A stretch of 7,113 bases of DNA, taken from NCBI GenBank assembly GCA_028224115.1, contig JAOIVP010000027.1, forward strand, positions 1 to 7,113. The letters are read 5' to 3'. The notes under the pieces were generated by a model that was not told the DNA's origin, did no database searches, and worked only from the letters and a program-made list of their open reading frames with translations. This document shows, piece by piece, positions 1-6,097 of the stretch. Positions within the stretch are counted from its first letter, which is position 1. Every line of letters starts with the position of its first letter. A program made the position numbers and the translations under genes. The stretch is from Candidatus Pelagibacter sp. (GTDB taxonomy: Bacteria > Pseudomonadota > Alphaproteobacteria > Pelagibacterales > Pelagibacteraceae).

Positions 1-865
1 TAAAGATAATCTTTAAATCTAATTTTTTATCTTTAGATATTTTTGATTTTATCAATGTAATTTTGTTTTTTTTAAACTCTTTTATTTTGGACTTCTTTGC
101 TTCATTATAAAAAATAATTGTGTTATCTTTTTTGACAGTTTTAAATAGATAACTTTTAGTATTAAGATTTAATTTACTATCTAAAATAATTCTCTTAGGT
201 GAAAAATTCTTTAAACTTTTTAATCGGCAATTTAATTTAGAATTATCTTTATTAAGTGTTTTACAAGAAACCATAATTGAGTCATTTTTGTATCTTAATA
301 AATGAGTAAAATTATCTGATAAAGAGTTTGTTATTTTTTTATTACCTTTGCTATAAATTAAATTATTTTTTGATATAGCAATCTTTCCTGTAATAAAAGG
401 TAGTTTATTTTTTTTGTTGTAAAAATAAGATCTATAAAACTCTGTAATTTTTTCTTTTAATAAACCTGTTTTAACAATTATTTTTTTAGACTTTAAAATT
501 TTTTTTGATTTTCCATTGACTCTTTTATCAATATCATTAATTGAGTAGATGACTTCACCTACTTTTGATTTAATAATTGCTGATGTGCATGGAGATGTTT
601 TACCATGATGACAACAAGGTTCTAAAGTAACGTACATCTTTGATCCTTCCATATTTTCATGACAATTATTAATTGCATTATATTCGGCGTGAGGTCTTCC
701 CTTAAGAGATGTTTGTCCAATTGATATAATCTTATCATTTTTTACAACGACACATCCAACAGATGGGTTTGGCCCAGTATGGCCCTCTCTAGATTTTGCT
801 AAATCAAGAGCAAGCTCCATATAAAGTTTATCTTTTTTGGAAAATTTATCTTTTTTTGTAGACAT
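1..865 (-). CDS. ribD: Bifunctional riboflavin biosynthesis protein RibD (deaminase/reductase), 3' end cut by window edge
   Basis: RibD carries out two successive cytosolic steps of riboflavin synthesis: zinc-dependent deamination of the pyrimidine made by GTP cyclohydrolase II, then NADPH-dependent reduction of its ribose side chain. I translated 288 codons from an ATG at 865-863 with no stop before the window edge; full-length members are about 360 residues, so roughly the last 70 are missing. The N-terminal deaminase domain (about 12-145) is clear: [11 protein letters not shown] (31-41), the zinc/catalytic motif HAE (59-61) and [12 protein letters not shown] (82-93) with Cys84 and Cys93 as zinc ligands. 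The reductase domain (from about 155) is divergent: K161, T203 and D207 align with conserved positions, but the usual SLDG and WITG motifs read SKNN and KITN. The start overlaps the end of nrdR by 20 bases, suggesting translational coupling. A TTG directly upstream (868-866) and Met16 are alternative starts. Confidence 0.93.
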   Translation of the reverse strand, partial: MSTKKDKFSKKDKLYMELALDLAKSREGHTGPNPSVGCVVVKNDKIISIGQTSLKGRPHAEYNAINNCHENMEGSKMYVTLEPCCHHGKTSPCTSAIIKSKVGEVIYSINDIDKRVNGKSKKILKSKKIIVKTGLLKEKITEFYRSYFYNKKNKLPFITGKIAISKNNLIYSKGNKKITNSLSDNFTHLLRYKNDSIMVSCKTLNKDNSKLNCRLKSLKNFSPKRIILDSKLNLNTKSYLFKTVKKDNTIIFYNEAKKSKIKEFKKNKITLIKSKISKDKKLDLKIIF

Positions 866-1304
866 CAAGCTTGTCCACAAATTGTACAAAATCTTTTTCT
901 TCTCTAAAGTTTCTATAAACAGAAGCAAATCTAACATATGCAACTGGATCTAATTCTTTTAGTCCTTCCATAACCATTGTTCCAATTGTATTCGTTGAAA
1001 TTTCACTCTGACCAAGTTCTTCGAGGGCTCTTGAAATTTTGCTTATAAATTTTTCTGCTGTTTCAGTATCTATAGGTCTTTTTTTAAGAGCAATATAAAT
1101 TGATTTTGAAAGCTTATCTCTATCAAAAGATGATTTTCTTCCATTTTTTTTAACTACCATTATTTCTCTAAATTGGACTCTTTCAAATGTAGTAAAACGC
1201 GCACCACAAACACAAAGTCTTCTTCTTCTTATAGCTGTACCATCTTCTGTCGGCCGAGAATCAACAACTGAAGTTTCACCTTTTTTGCAAATTGAACAAA
1301 TCAT
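846..1304 (-). CDS. nrdR: Transcriptional repressor NrdR
   Basis: NrdR is a nucleotide-sensing repressor that binds NrdR boxes upstream of ribonucleotide reductase genes. The 152-residue product has the family layout: an N-terminal zinc ribbon (1-37) with Cys3/Cys6, then the signature [15 protein letters not shown] (15-29) and FTTFER (37-42), followed by an ATP-cone domain (about 49-139) beginning [16 protein letters not shown]. Length is normal for the family. One oddity: the second half of the zinc ribbon reads LCVCGARF, a CxC (Cys31, Cys33), where the family has CxxC, so one residue is missing. The gene starts three bases after glyA stops, and its end overlaps ribD by 20 bases. The rpiB-glyA-nrdR-ribD order is common in alphaproteobacteria. 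No ribonucleotide reductase gene is in the window, so its targets lie elsewhere. Confidence 0.96.
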   Translation of the reverse strand: MICSICKKGETSVVDSRPTEDGTAIRRRRLCVCGARFTTFERVQFREIMVVKKNGRKSSFDRDKLSKSIYIALKKRPIDTETAEKFISKISRALEELGQSEISTNTIGTMVMEGLKELDPVAYVRFASVYRNFREEKDFVQFVDKLDVYKKR

Positions 1305-1307
1305 TTC

Positions 1308-2615
1308 TTATAAATTCTTATATATTGGAAACGATGAAGTTAAAGTAATAACTTCATTTTTAACTTCATTTTCAATTTTACTATTATCATTAGGATTTTC
1401 AGATAATCCTTTAATAGTCTTGGTAATTAATTCACCGACTTTTTTAAACTCATTTAAACCAAAACCTCTAGTAGTTGCTGCTTGAGTACCAAGTCTAATA
1501 CCAGATGTAATCATTGGTTTTTCTGTATCAAAAGGAATTCCATTTTTATTACAAGTAATATTTGCTCTAGATAAACTCTCTGCTGCTAAATTTCCTTTAA
1601 CATTGTAGGGTCTTAGATCTACTAGCATTAGATGAGTATCAGTTCCATCTGAATAAATCTTAAAACCATTATTTTTTAATGTCTCAGCTAAGATTTTTGC
1701 ATTAGCTAAAACTGATTTAATATAATCTTTAAACTCTGGTTGTAATGCTTCTTGAAATCCGGCTGCCTTAGCAGCTATAATATGCATTAAAGGTCCACCC
1801 TGATAACCGGGAAATACAGCTGTATTAAATTTTTTAGAAAGCTCTTCTTCATTAGTTAGAATTATCCCGCCTCTTGCGCTTCTAAATACTTTGTGTGTTG
1901 TTGAAGTAACTACATGGGCATGATCACAAGGATTTGGGTAACCTTTTCCAGCAACCAAACCTGAGAAATGAGCCATATCAACCATTAAATACGCACCTAC
2001 TTTGTCTGCTATCTCTCGAAATCTTTTAAAATCTATTACTCTTGAATAAGCGCTACCACCAGCAATAATTAATTTTGGTTTATGTTCTAAGGCAAGTTTT
2101 TCGACATTATCATAATCGATAAGTTCAGATTCTTTATCAACATCATACCCGATCGCATTAAACCATTTACCTGACATTGAAATTTTTAATCCATGAGTAA
2201 TGTGACCCCCAGAATTCAAGCTCATTCCCATAAACGTATCTCCAGGACTCAATAAAGCTAAAAATACCGCTCCATTTGCTTGAGCACCAGAATGAGGTTG
2301 TGCGTTAGCAAATTTACAATTAAATAATTTTTTTAATCTCTCTATGGCTAAATTTTCAGCTACATCAACATGTTCGCATCCATTGTAATATCTTTTACCA
2401 GGATAACCTTCTGCATATTTGTTAGTTAATACTGATCCCTGTGCCTCTAAAACTGCTTGAGAAACTATATTTTCAGAAGCAATTAGCTCTATATGTTGTT
2501 GCTGTCTTAAAAGCTCATCTTGAATTGCTTTGTAAAGTGCCGGGTCTTTTTTAGACAAGCTATCTTCAAAAAAACTTTTATAACTATCGTTTAAATAATT
2601 TTTTTCACTAGACAT
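1308..2615 (-). CDS. glyA: Serine hydroxymethyltransferase (PLP-dependent)
   Basis: Interconverts serine plus tetrahydrofolate with glycine plus 5,10-methylene-tetrahydrofolate in the cytosol, supplying one-carbon units and glycine. The 435 residues cover the whole family length. Visible signatures: IELIASENI (42-50), [17 protein letters not shown] (65-81), SGGHITHG (135-142), DMAHFSGL (213-220, PLP-contacting Asp213 and His216), the PLP lysine in TSTTHK (Lys242), FPGYQGGP (268-275) and SGIRLGT (371-377, substrate-carboxylate Arg374). The residues after the lysine read VFRSARGG, whereas E. coli has TLAGPRGG and many others TLRGPRGG; the Gly-Pro pair is replaced by Ser-Ala. The ATG at 2615 lies two bases after the rpiB stop, and nrdR follows three bases after its own stop, so it is an internal operon gene. 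No riboswitch is possible here because there is no leader. Confidence 0.97.
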   Translation of the reverse strand: MSSEKNYLNDSYKSFFEDSLSKKDPALYKAIQDELLRQQQHIELIASENIVSQAVLEAQGSVLTNKYAEGYPGKRYYNGCEHVDVAENLAIERLKKLFNCKFANAQPHSGAQANGAVFLALLSPGDTFMGMSLNSGGHITHGLKISMSGKWFNAIGYDVDKESELIDYDNVEKLALEHKPKLIIAGGSAYSRVIDFKRFREIADKVGAYLMVDMAHFSGLVAGKGYPNPCDHAHVVTSTTHKVFRSARGGIILTNEEELSKKFNTAVFPGYQGGPLMHIIAAKAAGFQEALQPEFKDYIKSVLANAKILAETLKNNGFKIYSDGTDTHLMLVDLRPYNVKGNLAAESLSRANITCNKNGIPFDTEKPMITSGIRLGTQAATTRGFGLNEFKKVGELITKTIKGLSENPNDNSKIENEVKNEVITLTSSFPIYKNL

Positions 2616-2617
2616 AA

Positions 2618-3043
2618 TTAAATTTTTTTAATTCTTGTTGAATGTCTTCCACCTTCAAATTTAGTTTTTAAAAAAACACCAACAAAAACTAAGGCATTTT
2701 TTTTAGTTAACAGTCTTGAACCTAATGTAATGATATTTGCATTGTTATGCAATCTTGATAATTTTGTAGATTTTAAGTTAAAACATTGTGCAGCACGTAT
2801 ATTCTTATGTCTATTCGCCGCAATATTCATTCCCATACCAGAACCACAGACTAAAATGCCAATATTATCTTTACTAATCTTTACCCTTCTAGCTACTTTG
2901 TGAGCATAATCAGGGTAGTCAACTCTGTCATCAGAGTGAGGACCTAAATCTTGAAATGTTAATTTTTTTTTTGATAAATATACCTTAATAGCTTCTTTTA
3001 ATTTAAATCCTGCATGGTCTGATGAAATAAATATTTTTCTCAA
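2618..3043 (-). CDS. rpiB: Ribose-5-phosphate isomerase B (TTG start)
   Basis: Interconverts ribose 5-phosphate and ribulose 5-phosphate in the non-oxidative pentose phosphate pathway. The 141-residue protein shows the RpiB/LacAB fold signatures: SSDHAGF (7-13) with phosphate/substrate residues Asp9 and His10, [14 protein letters not shown] (65-78) with catalytic base Cys66, [14 protein letters not shown] (97-110) with His99, and [10 protein letters not shown] (129-138) with phosphate-binding arginines. The start codon is TTG at 3043-3041: it places the conserved SSDHAG at the usual distance from the N-terminus, and no in-frame ATG occurs before Met70. The preceding oxygenase gene stops one base upstream, so translation is probably coupled. 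A run of ten A on the coding strand (plus-strand T run 2963-2972) encodes Lys25-27. LacA/LacB are relatives, but the CGSGMG motif and the glyA neighbour favour RpiB. Confidence 0.95.
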   Translation of the reverse strand: MRKIFISSDHAGFKLKEAIKVYLSKKKLTFQDLGPHSDDRVDYPDYAHKVARRVKISKDNIGILVCGSGMGMNIAANRHKNIRAAQCFNLKSTKLSRLHNNANIITLGSRLLTKKNALVFVGVFLKTKFEGGRHSTRIKKI

Positions 3044-3044
3044 A

Positions 3045-3686
3045 TTAATTAAATTTATAATCTAATACGCATGCAACTAAGTGAATTCTGTTTTCCTCAC
3101 CTCCATTAAATGCATTATGATATTTAGTATTATTAGTCACCCAAACAGATCCATCTGCCGGCATATGTTTTGCTACATTATCAATTACCATTAAACAACC
3201 AGGATTACTAATTATTGGTATGTGCAATCTTGGCTCTGGATCTCTATGCCAACTTAGAGTTGATCTAGGCTCTTTTAATAAAATTCTTACACGACCTAAT
3301 TTATATTTTGATGACAATACATCATATACTTCTTTAAAATATGTATTTTCATAGTCTTTAATAAATTCTGAATAAGCACTTTCGTCTATTTCAACATCTC
3401 TAGAAACTTCATTTCCTGTTTTATCAGGTTTAGTCCAATATACACCTCTTGCCTTACTACCTTTTATAGAATCTGGATCACCAGGTATTTGAGTTAATGA
3501 AATAGCACCAAAATGAGTTACGCCACCACCATCATCAAATTTTTTAATTTGAACAATTTGATTATAGGCTTCTTGTAATTTGTTAATATCAAATTTAATA
3601 TTTTGCTTTTGGAAGTCACTAAAATCCAAAACCCTATCATCTTTTTTTATGTTAAGATCTACAACTTTTGTGTTATTTATGGTCAT
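3045..3686 (-). CDS. Putative Fe(II)/2-oxoglutarate-dependent oxygenase, aspartyl/asparaginyl beta-hydroxylase-like
   Basis: I do not recognise a named gene. The 213-residue product looks like a small double-stranded beta-helix oxygenase of the aspartyl/asparaginyl beta-hydroxylase type. The N-terminal 130 residues are less diagnostic. The C-terminal part carries WHRDPEPRLHIPI (146-158), a HxD pair (His147, Asp149) and a second conserved-looking His155, then TKYHNAFNGGEENRIHLV (187-204) with distal His190 and Arg200 ten residues later, the usual place for the residue that binds the 2-oxoglutarate carboxylate. This gives a complete candidate facial triad H147/D149/H190. There is no signal peptide or membrane segment, so it is probably cytosolic. 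It is the first gene of the rpiB-glyA-nrdR-ribD operon, directly behind the divergent promoter. The substrate (protein side chain, free amino acid or small molecule) cannot be read from the sequence. The family call is an inference from motif spacing. Confidence 0.75.
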   Translation of the reverse strand: MTINNTKVVDLNIKKDDRVLDFSDFQKQNIKFDINKLQEAYNQIVQIKKFDDGGGVTHFGAISLTQIPGDPDSIKGSKARGVYWTKPDKTGNEVSRDVEIDESAYSEFIKDYENTYFKEVYDVLSSKYKLGRVRILLKEPRSTLSWHRDPEPRLHIPIISNPGCLMVIDNVAKHMPADGSVWVTNNTKYHNAFNGGEENRIHLVACVLDYKFN

Positions 3687-3696
3687 CGAAATTGTT

Positions 3697-3727
3697 TTGT
3701 ACTTATTTTAATATATATTTGTATAAT
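3697..3727 (+). promoter_or_regulatory. Candidate sigma-70-type promoter for hemB
   Basis: A perfect TATAAT lies at 3722-3727. The best upstream match is TTGTAC at 3697-3702 (4/6 to TTGACA) with a rather long 19-base spacer. Transcription would start near 3734, giving a leader of about 25 bases. The element interleaves with the minus-strand promoter, so hemB and the oxygenase operon may compete for polymerase or share a regulator. The -10 is convincing; the -35 is weak. Confidence 0.45.
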
Positions 3728-3738
3728 ACATTTGTCGC
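3710..3738 (-). promoter_or_regulatory. Candidate sigma-70-type promoter for the oxygenase-rpiB-glyA-nrdR-ribD operon
   Basis: On the minus strand, GCGACA (3738-3733, 4/6 to TTGACA) is followed after 17 bases by TATATT (3715-3710, 5/6 to TATAAT). Transcription would begin near 3703, leaving a leader of only about 16 bases before the ATG at 3686. No Shine-Dalgarno motif is visible in that leader. In DNA this AT-rich, -10-like hexamers are common by chance, so the call rests mostly on spacing and on this being the only gap in which a promoter can lie outside coding sequence. Confidence 0.4.
3720..3730. repeat. Short inverted repeat TGTAT-A-ATACA over the hemB -10 box
   Basis: The 11 bases TGTATAATACA form a perfect inverted repeat (5-base arms, one central base) that covers the hemB -10 hexamer. 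A second perfect palindrome, AATATATATT, lies at 3710-3719 and covers the opposing -10. Either could be an operator or simply a by-product of AT-rich promoter sequence. It does not resemble the CAATATATTG-type core of NrdR boxes closely enough to assign a regulator. Confidence 0.25.
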
Positions 3739-3744
3739 ATTAAT

Positions 3745-3750
3745 AAAGAG
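3745..3750 (+). promoter_or_regulatory. Weak Shine-Dalgarno-like site for hemB
   Basis: AAAGAG ends nine bases before the hemB ATG and is a partial match to AGGAG. It is the clearest purine-rich site at an appropriate distance from any start in the window; the other genes start after AT-only sequence or within the preceding gene. Confidence 0.3.
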
Positions 3751-3759
3751 TAATTAAAC

Positions 3760-4749
3760 ATGATTACAGGAAAATATCCAAGCTTGAGATTAAGACGCAA
3801 TAGAAAGTCTAGCTGGTCAAGAAAGCTAATTCAGGAAAATACACTAAGTCCAAGTGACTTTATTTTGCCTATTTTTCTTATTGATGGCTCAAATAAAAAA
3901 GAGTCCATTAAATCTATGCCAAATGTTTATAGGTATACAATTAACAGATTGGCTCAAATTATTGATAAAGCGATCCATAAAGGCATACCAATGGTTGCTC
4001 TTTTCCCCAAAACTAAAAATCGTCTAAAAGATGAAATTGGCTCAGAGTCGCTCAACAAAAATAACTTAGTTTGCAAAGCAATCATTGAAATTAAAAAAAG
4101 ATATAAAGATCAAATAGGCATTATGTGTGATGTAGCTTTAGATCCTTATACATCACATGGTCACGATGGACTAATTAGATCAAACCAAATTATAAATGAT
4201 GAGACAATAGAAGTTTTAATTAATCAATCTTTATTACAAGCTGAAATGGGTTGTGATGTTCTGGCACCATCAGACATGATGGATGGAAGAATTGGAAAGA
4301 TAAGAAAAGCATTAGATAAATCAGGTTACCAAAATGTTCAAATTTTATCTTATGCTGCTAAATATGCTTCAAGTTTCTATGGTCCTTTTAGAGATGCTGT
4401 CGGATCTAAAGGATCATTAAAAGGTGATAAAAAAACATATCAGATGGATTTTAGAAATAGTGACGAAGCTTTAAGAGAAGTTGCACTTGATATTAAAGAA
4501 GGCGCAGATATGGTGATGGTAAAACCAGGAATGCCCTATTTAGATATAATTAAATCAATTAAAGAAAAGTTTAAAATACCAGTTTTTGCTTATCAAGTTT
4601 CAGGTGAATACAGTTTAATATCAAATGCGATAGAAAAAAAATTAGTTAACGAAGATGCTGTTTTTGAAAGCTTGGTCGCATTTAAAAGAGCTGGTGCTAA
4701 TGCAATTGTTAGTTACTACGCTGATAGAATTGATAAAATTATAAGATAA
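3760..4749 (+). CDS. hemB: Delta-aminolevulinic acid dehydratase (porphobilinogen synthase)
   Basis: Condenses two 5-aminolevulinate molecules to porphobilinogen, the first common tetrapyrrole step, in the cytosol. The 329 residues match the family length, and the N-terminus with RLRRNRKSSWSR (10-21) is typical of proteobacterial HemB, supporting this ATG. The two Schiff-base lysines are Lys201 in SYAAKYASSFYGPFRDA (197-213) and Lys255 in VMVKPGMPYLD (252-262). The metal-site region reads CDVALDPYTSHGHDG (123-137): the three cysteines of zinc enzymes such as E. coli HemB are replaced by Ala126, Asp128 and Asp136, which is the Asp-rich, magnesium-type pattern known from Pseudomonas and Bradyrhizobium. 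It is the only plus-strand gene, transcribed divergently from the oxygenase operon and ending base-to-base against the recO stop codon. Confidence 0.97.
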   Translation: MITGKYPSLRLRRNRKSSWSRKLIQENTLSPSDFILPIFLIDGSNKKESIKSMPNVYRYTINRLAQIIDKAIHKGIPMVALFPKTKNRLKDEIGSESLNKNNLVCKAIIEIKKRYKDQIGIMCDVALDPYTSHGHDGLIRSNQIINDETIEVLINQSLLQAEMGCDVLAPSDMMDGRIGKIRKALDKSGYQNVQILSYAAKYASSFYGPFRDAVGSKGSLKGDKKTYQMDFRNSDEALREVALDIKEGADMVMVKPGMPYLDIIKSIKEKFKIPVFAYQVSGEYSLISNAIEKKLVNEDAVFESLVAFKRAGANAIVSYYADRIDKIIR

Positions 4750-5430
4750 TTACTTTAAAGAGTTAATAAACAACAATCTACTATTTGGGTAATTTAAATT
4801 ATTTGGTTTTAAAATTGTTTTATCAAGATAATCTCCAACTAATTTCAAACCGTTTAATAATATTTTTATATCATTAACTTCCAAATCTTTTTCTATTAAA
4901 AAATTAGGAACAAGCTTTTTTTCATTTGAAGAGCTTGCATAATATATTGTTTTATTTTCAACTGTATCTTTTTCAACAAGATTTTCTAGCTCAAGATCAT
5001 AACCAAGAAGTTTTAATAAATCTAATTCCCAGAAAATATATTTTTTTAGCCAATCTTGATCTTTTAAAATTAAAAAAAGATTTTCAATAATTTGATAAAC
5101 TTTTATATTAGCTTGGGAGTCAGCCGTTAGAATTTTAACCAAGTTTGTTGCAGAAGTTATACAAGATAACTTTTGTTTATGATCAAAATATAAAGGGCTG
5201 TAGGCATTCAGAATTTCTATTTTAAAATATCCAATTCTAGTCTCACTTTTAGAATTATAATTTACATGTAATTTGTTACCTATTTGTAAATAATTCTTTA
5301 TCTTTTTAGAGGTACCACCAAAAATTATTCCTGAAACTTTTCCTCGATTTTTTGTGTATATTTCTGCTATTAAAGAATTTTCATTATATCTATTTTTACT
5401 AATTAAATAACCTTCATCGATCCAATTCAT
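4750..5430 (-). CDS. recO: DNA repair protein RecO
   Basis: RecO works with RecR in the RecFOR pathway, anneals single strands and helps load RecA on SSB-coated gaps. The 226-residue product has the RecO layout: an N-terminal OB fold (about 1-80) opening with WIDEGYLISKNRYNENSLIAEIYTK-type sequence in which G-x-V-S-G-I-I-F-G-G (30-39) is recognisable, then a helical C-terminal region with FWELDLLKLLGYDLEL (133-148), the best-conserved family segment. The zinc-binding cysteines present after that segment in many RecO proteins are absent; the protein has a single Cys near residue 90, so it resembles metal-free RecO such as that of E. coli. It starts four bases after rnc stops and is the last gene of the acpS-lepB-rnc-recO unit. 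RecO is poorly conserved, so the call leans partly on context. Confidence 0.88.
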   Translation of the reverse strand: MNWIDEGYLISKNRYNENSLIAEIYTKNRGKVSGIIFGGTSKKIKNYLQIGNKLHVNYNSKSETRIGYFKIEILNAYSPLYFDHKQKLSCITSATNLVKILTADSQANIKVYQIIENLFLILKDQDWLKKYIFWELDLLKLLGYDLELENLVEKDTVENKTIYYASSSNEKKLVPNFLIEKDLEVNDIKILLNGLKLVGDYLDKTILKPNNLNYPNSRLLFINSLK

Positions 5431-5434
5431 AAAA

Positions 5435-6097
5435 TCATTTTATATTTTTTAAACATTCAATTGCAGCATTTTGTTCTGCATCTTTTTTCGATTTTCCCGA
5501 ACCAAAAAAATACTTTGTATTTGGAAGCTTAACTCCTACTTTAAAAGATGGTTTGTGACGAGGCCCAGTATTAGAAATAAGTTTATAGATTGGAAGTTTT
5601 TTAAAATTTTTTAGAGATAGTTCTTGTAATTTAGTTTTTGCATCAATTTGTGTAATAATGCTATCTACAATATTGTTTTTCCAGAGATCTAGAATTACTT
5701 TTTCAGCTGATGCTAAACCTTTTTCAAGATATATAGCTCCAATTAGAGCTTCACAACTGTCAGAAATAATTTTATCTTCAATTTTAATTTTCTTATTATT
5801 AGGATTGAAGGTTAAAATATATTTTTCTAAATTAATTTTTTTTGCAATCTCTAAACAAGTATTTTTATTAACTAATGATGCAAATTTTTTATCAAGTATT
5901 CCTTCTTTTTCATCTGGGTAGGTTTCTAAAAGTTTTTTTGCTATTACTAGCCCAAGTACCCTATCACCTAAAAACTCCATTTTTTCGTAATTTTTCTTCG
6001 TATCAAAACTTTTATGCGTAAGTGATTGTATTAAAAGATCTAAATTTTTAAATTTAACATTAATTTTTTTTTGTAAATCTTGATAGTTGATTTTCAT
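5435..6097 (-). CDS. rnc: Ribonuclease III
   Basis: Cleaves double-stranded RNA, including rRNA precursors and structured mRNAs, as a Mg-dependent homodimer. The 220-residue protein has an endonuclease domain (1-145) with the signature YEKMEFLGDRVLGL (37-50) holding Glu38, Glu41 and Asp45, and the second active-site motif SDSCEALIGAIYLE (112-125) with Asp113 and Glu116. A double-stranded RNA-binding domain follows (about 152-219), with GPRHKPSFKV (178-187) and the GSGKSKKDAEQNAA helix (199-212). The GDRVLGL form is usual for alphaproteobacteria. The ATG shares one base with the lepB stop (TAATG), a typical coupling arrangement, and the stop is TGA. The era gene that often follows rnc in proteobacteria is missing here. 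Confidence 0.97.
   Translation of the reverse strand: MKINYQDLQKKINVKFKNLDLLIQSLTHKSFDTKKNYEKMEFLGDRVLGLVIAKKLLETYPDEKEGILDKKFASLVNKNTCLEIAKKINLEKYILTFNPNNKKIKIEDKIISDSCEALIGAIYLEKGLASAEKVILDLWKNNIVDSIITQIDAKTKLQELSLKNFKKLPIYKLISNTGPRHKPSFKVGVKLPNTKYFFGSGKSKKDAEQNAAIECLKNIK

Noticed and set aside
1285..1485. Plus-strand open frame of 66 codons
   Set aside because: It lies antisense to the 3' end of glyA and the start of nrdR, both strongly supported, and resembles no family.
3700..3735. Possible NrdR box between hemB and the oxygenase operon
   Set aside because: AATATATATT superficially resembles the AT core, but the flanking C/G positions and the tandem arrangement typical of NrdR boxes are absent, and no ribonucleotide reductase gene follows.
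4120..4170. Loss of the zinc cysteines in HemB as an anomaly
   Set aside because: Replacement by Ala/Asp is the known magnesium-type HemB pattern found in other alphaproteobacteria and pseudomonads.
4750..4830. Intrinsic terminator at the hemB/recO junction
   Set aside because: Only weak AT palindromes (CTTTAAAG, AATTTAAATT) and a distant AACAAT/ATTGTT pairing are visible; there is no GC-rich stem followed by a U-tract.
5658..5921. Plus-strand open frame of 87 codons
   Set aside because: It is antisense to the RNase III catalytic domain; hydrophobic stretches arise from reverse-reading Lys/Asn/Ile codons.
5950..5990. RNase III GDRVLGL instead of the GDSVL of E. coli as an active-site change
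   Set aside because: This form is usual in alphaproteobacterial RNase III, and all catalytic acidic residues are present.
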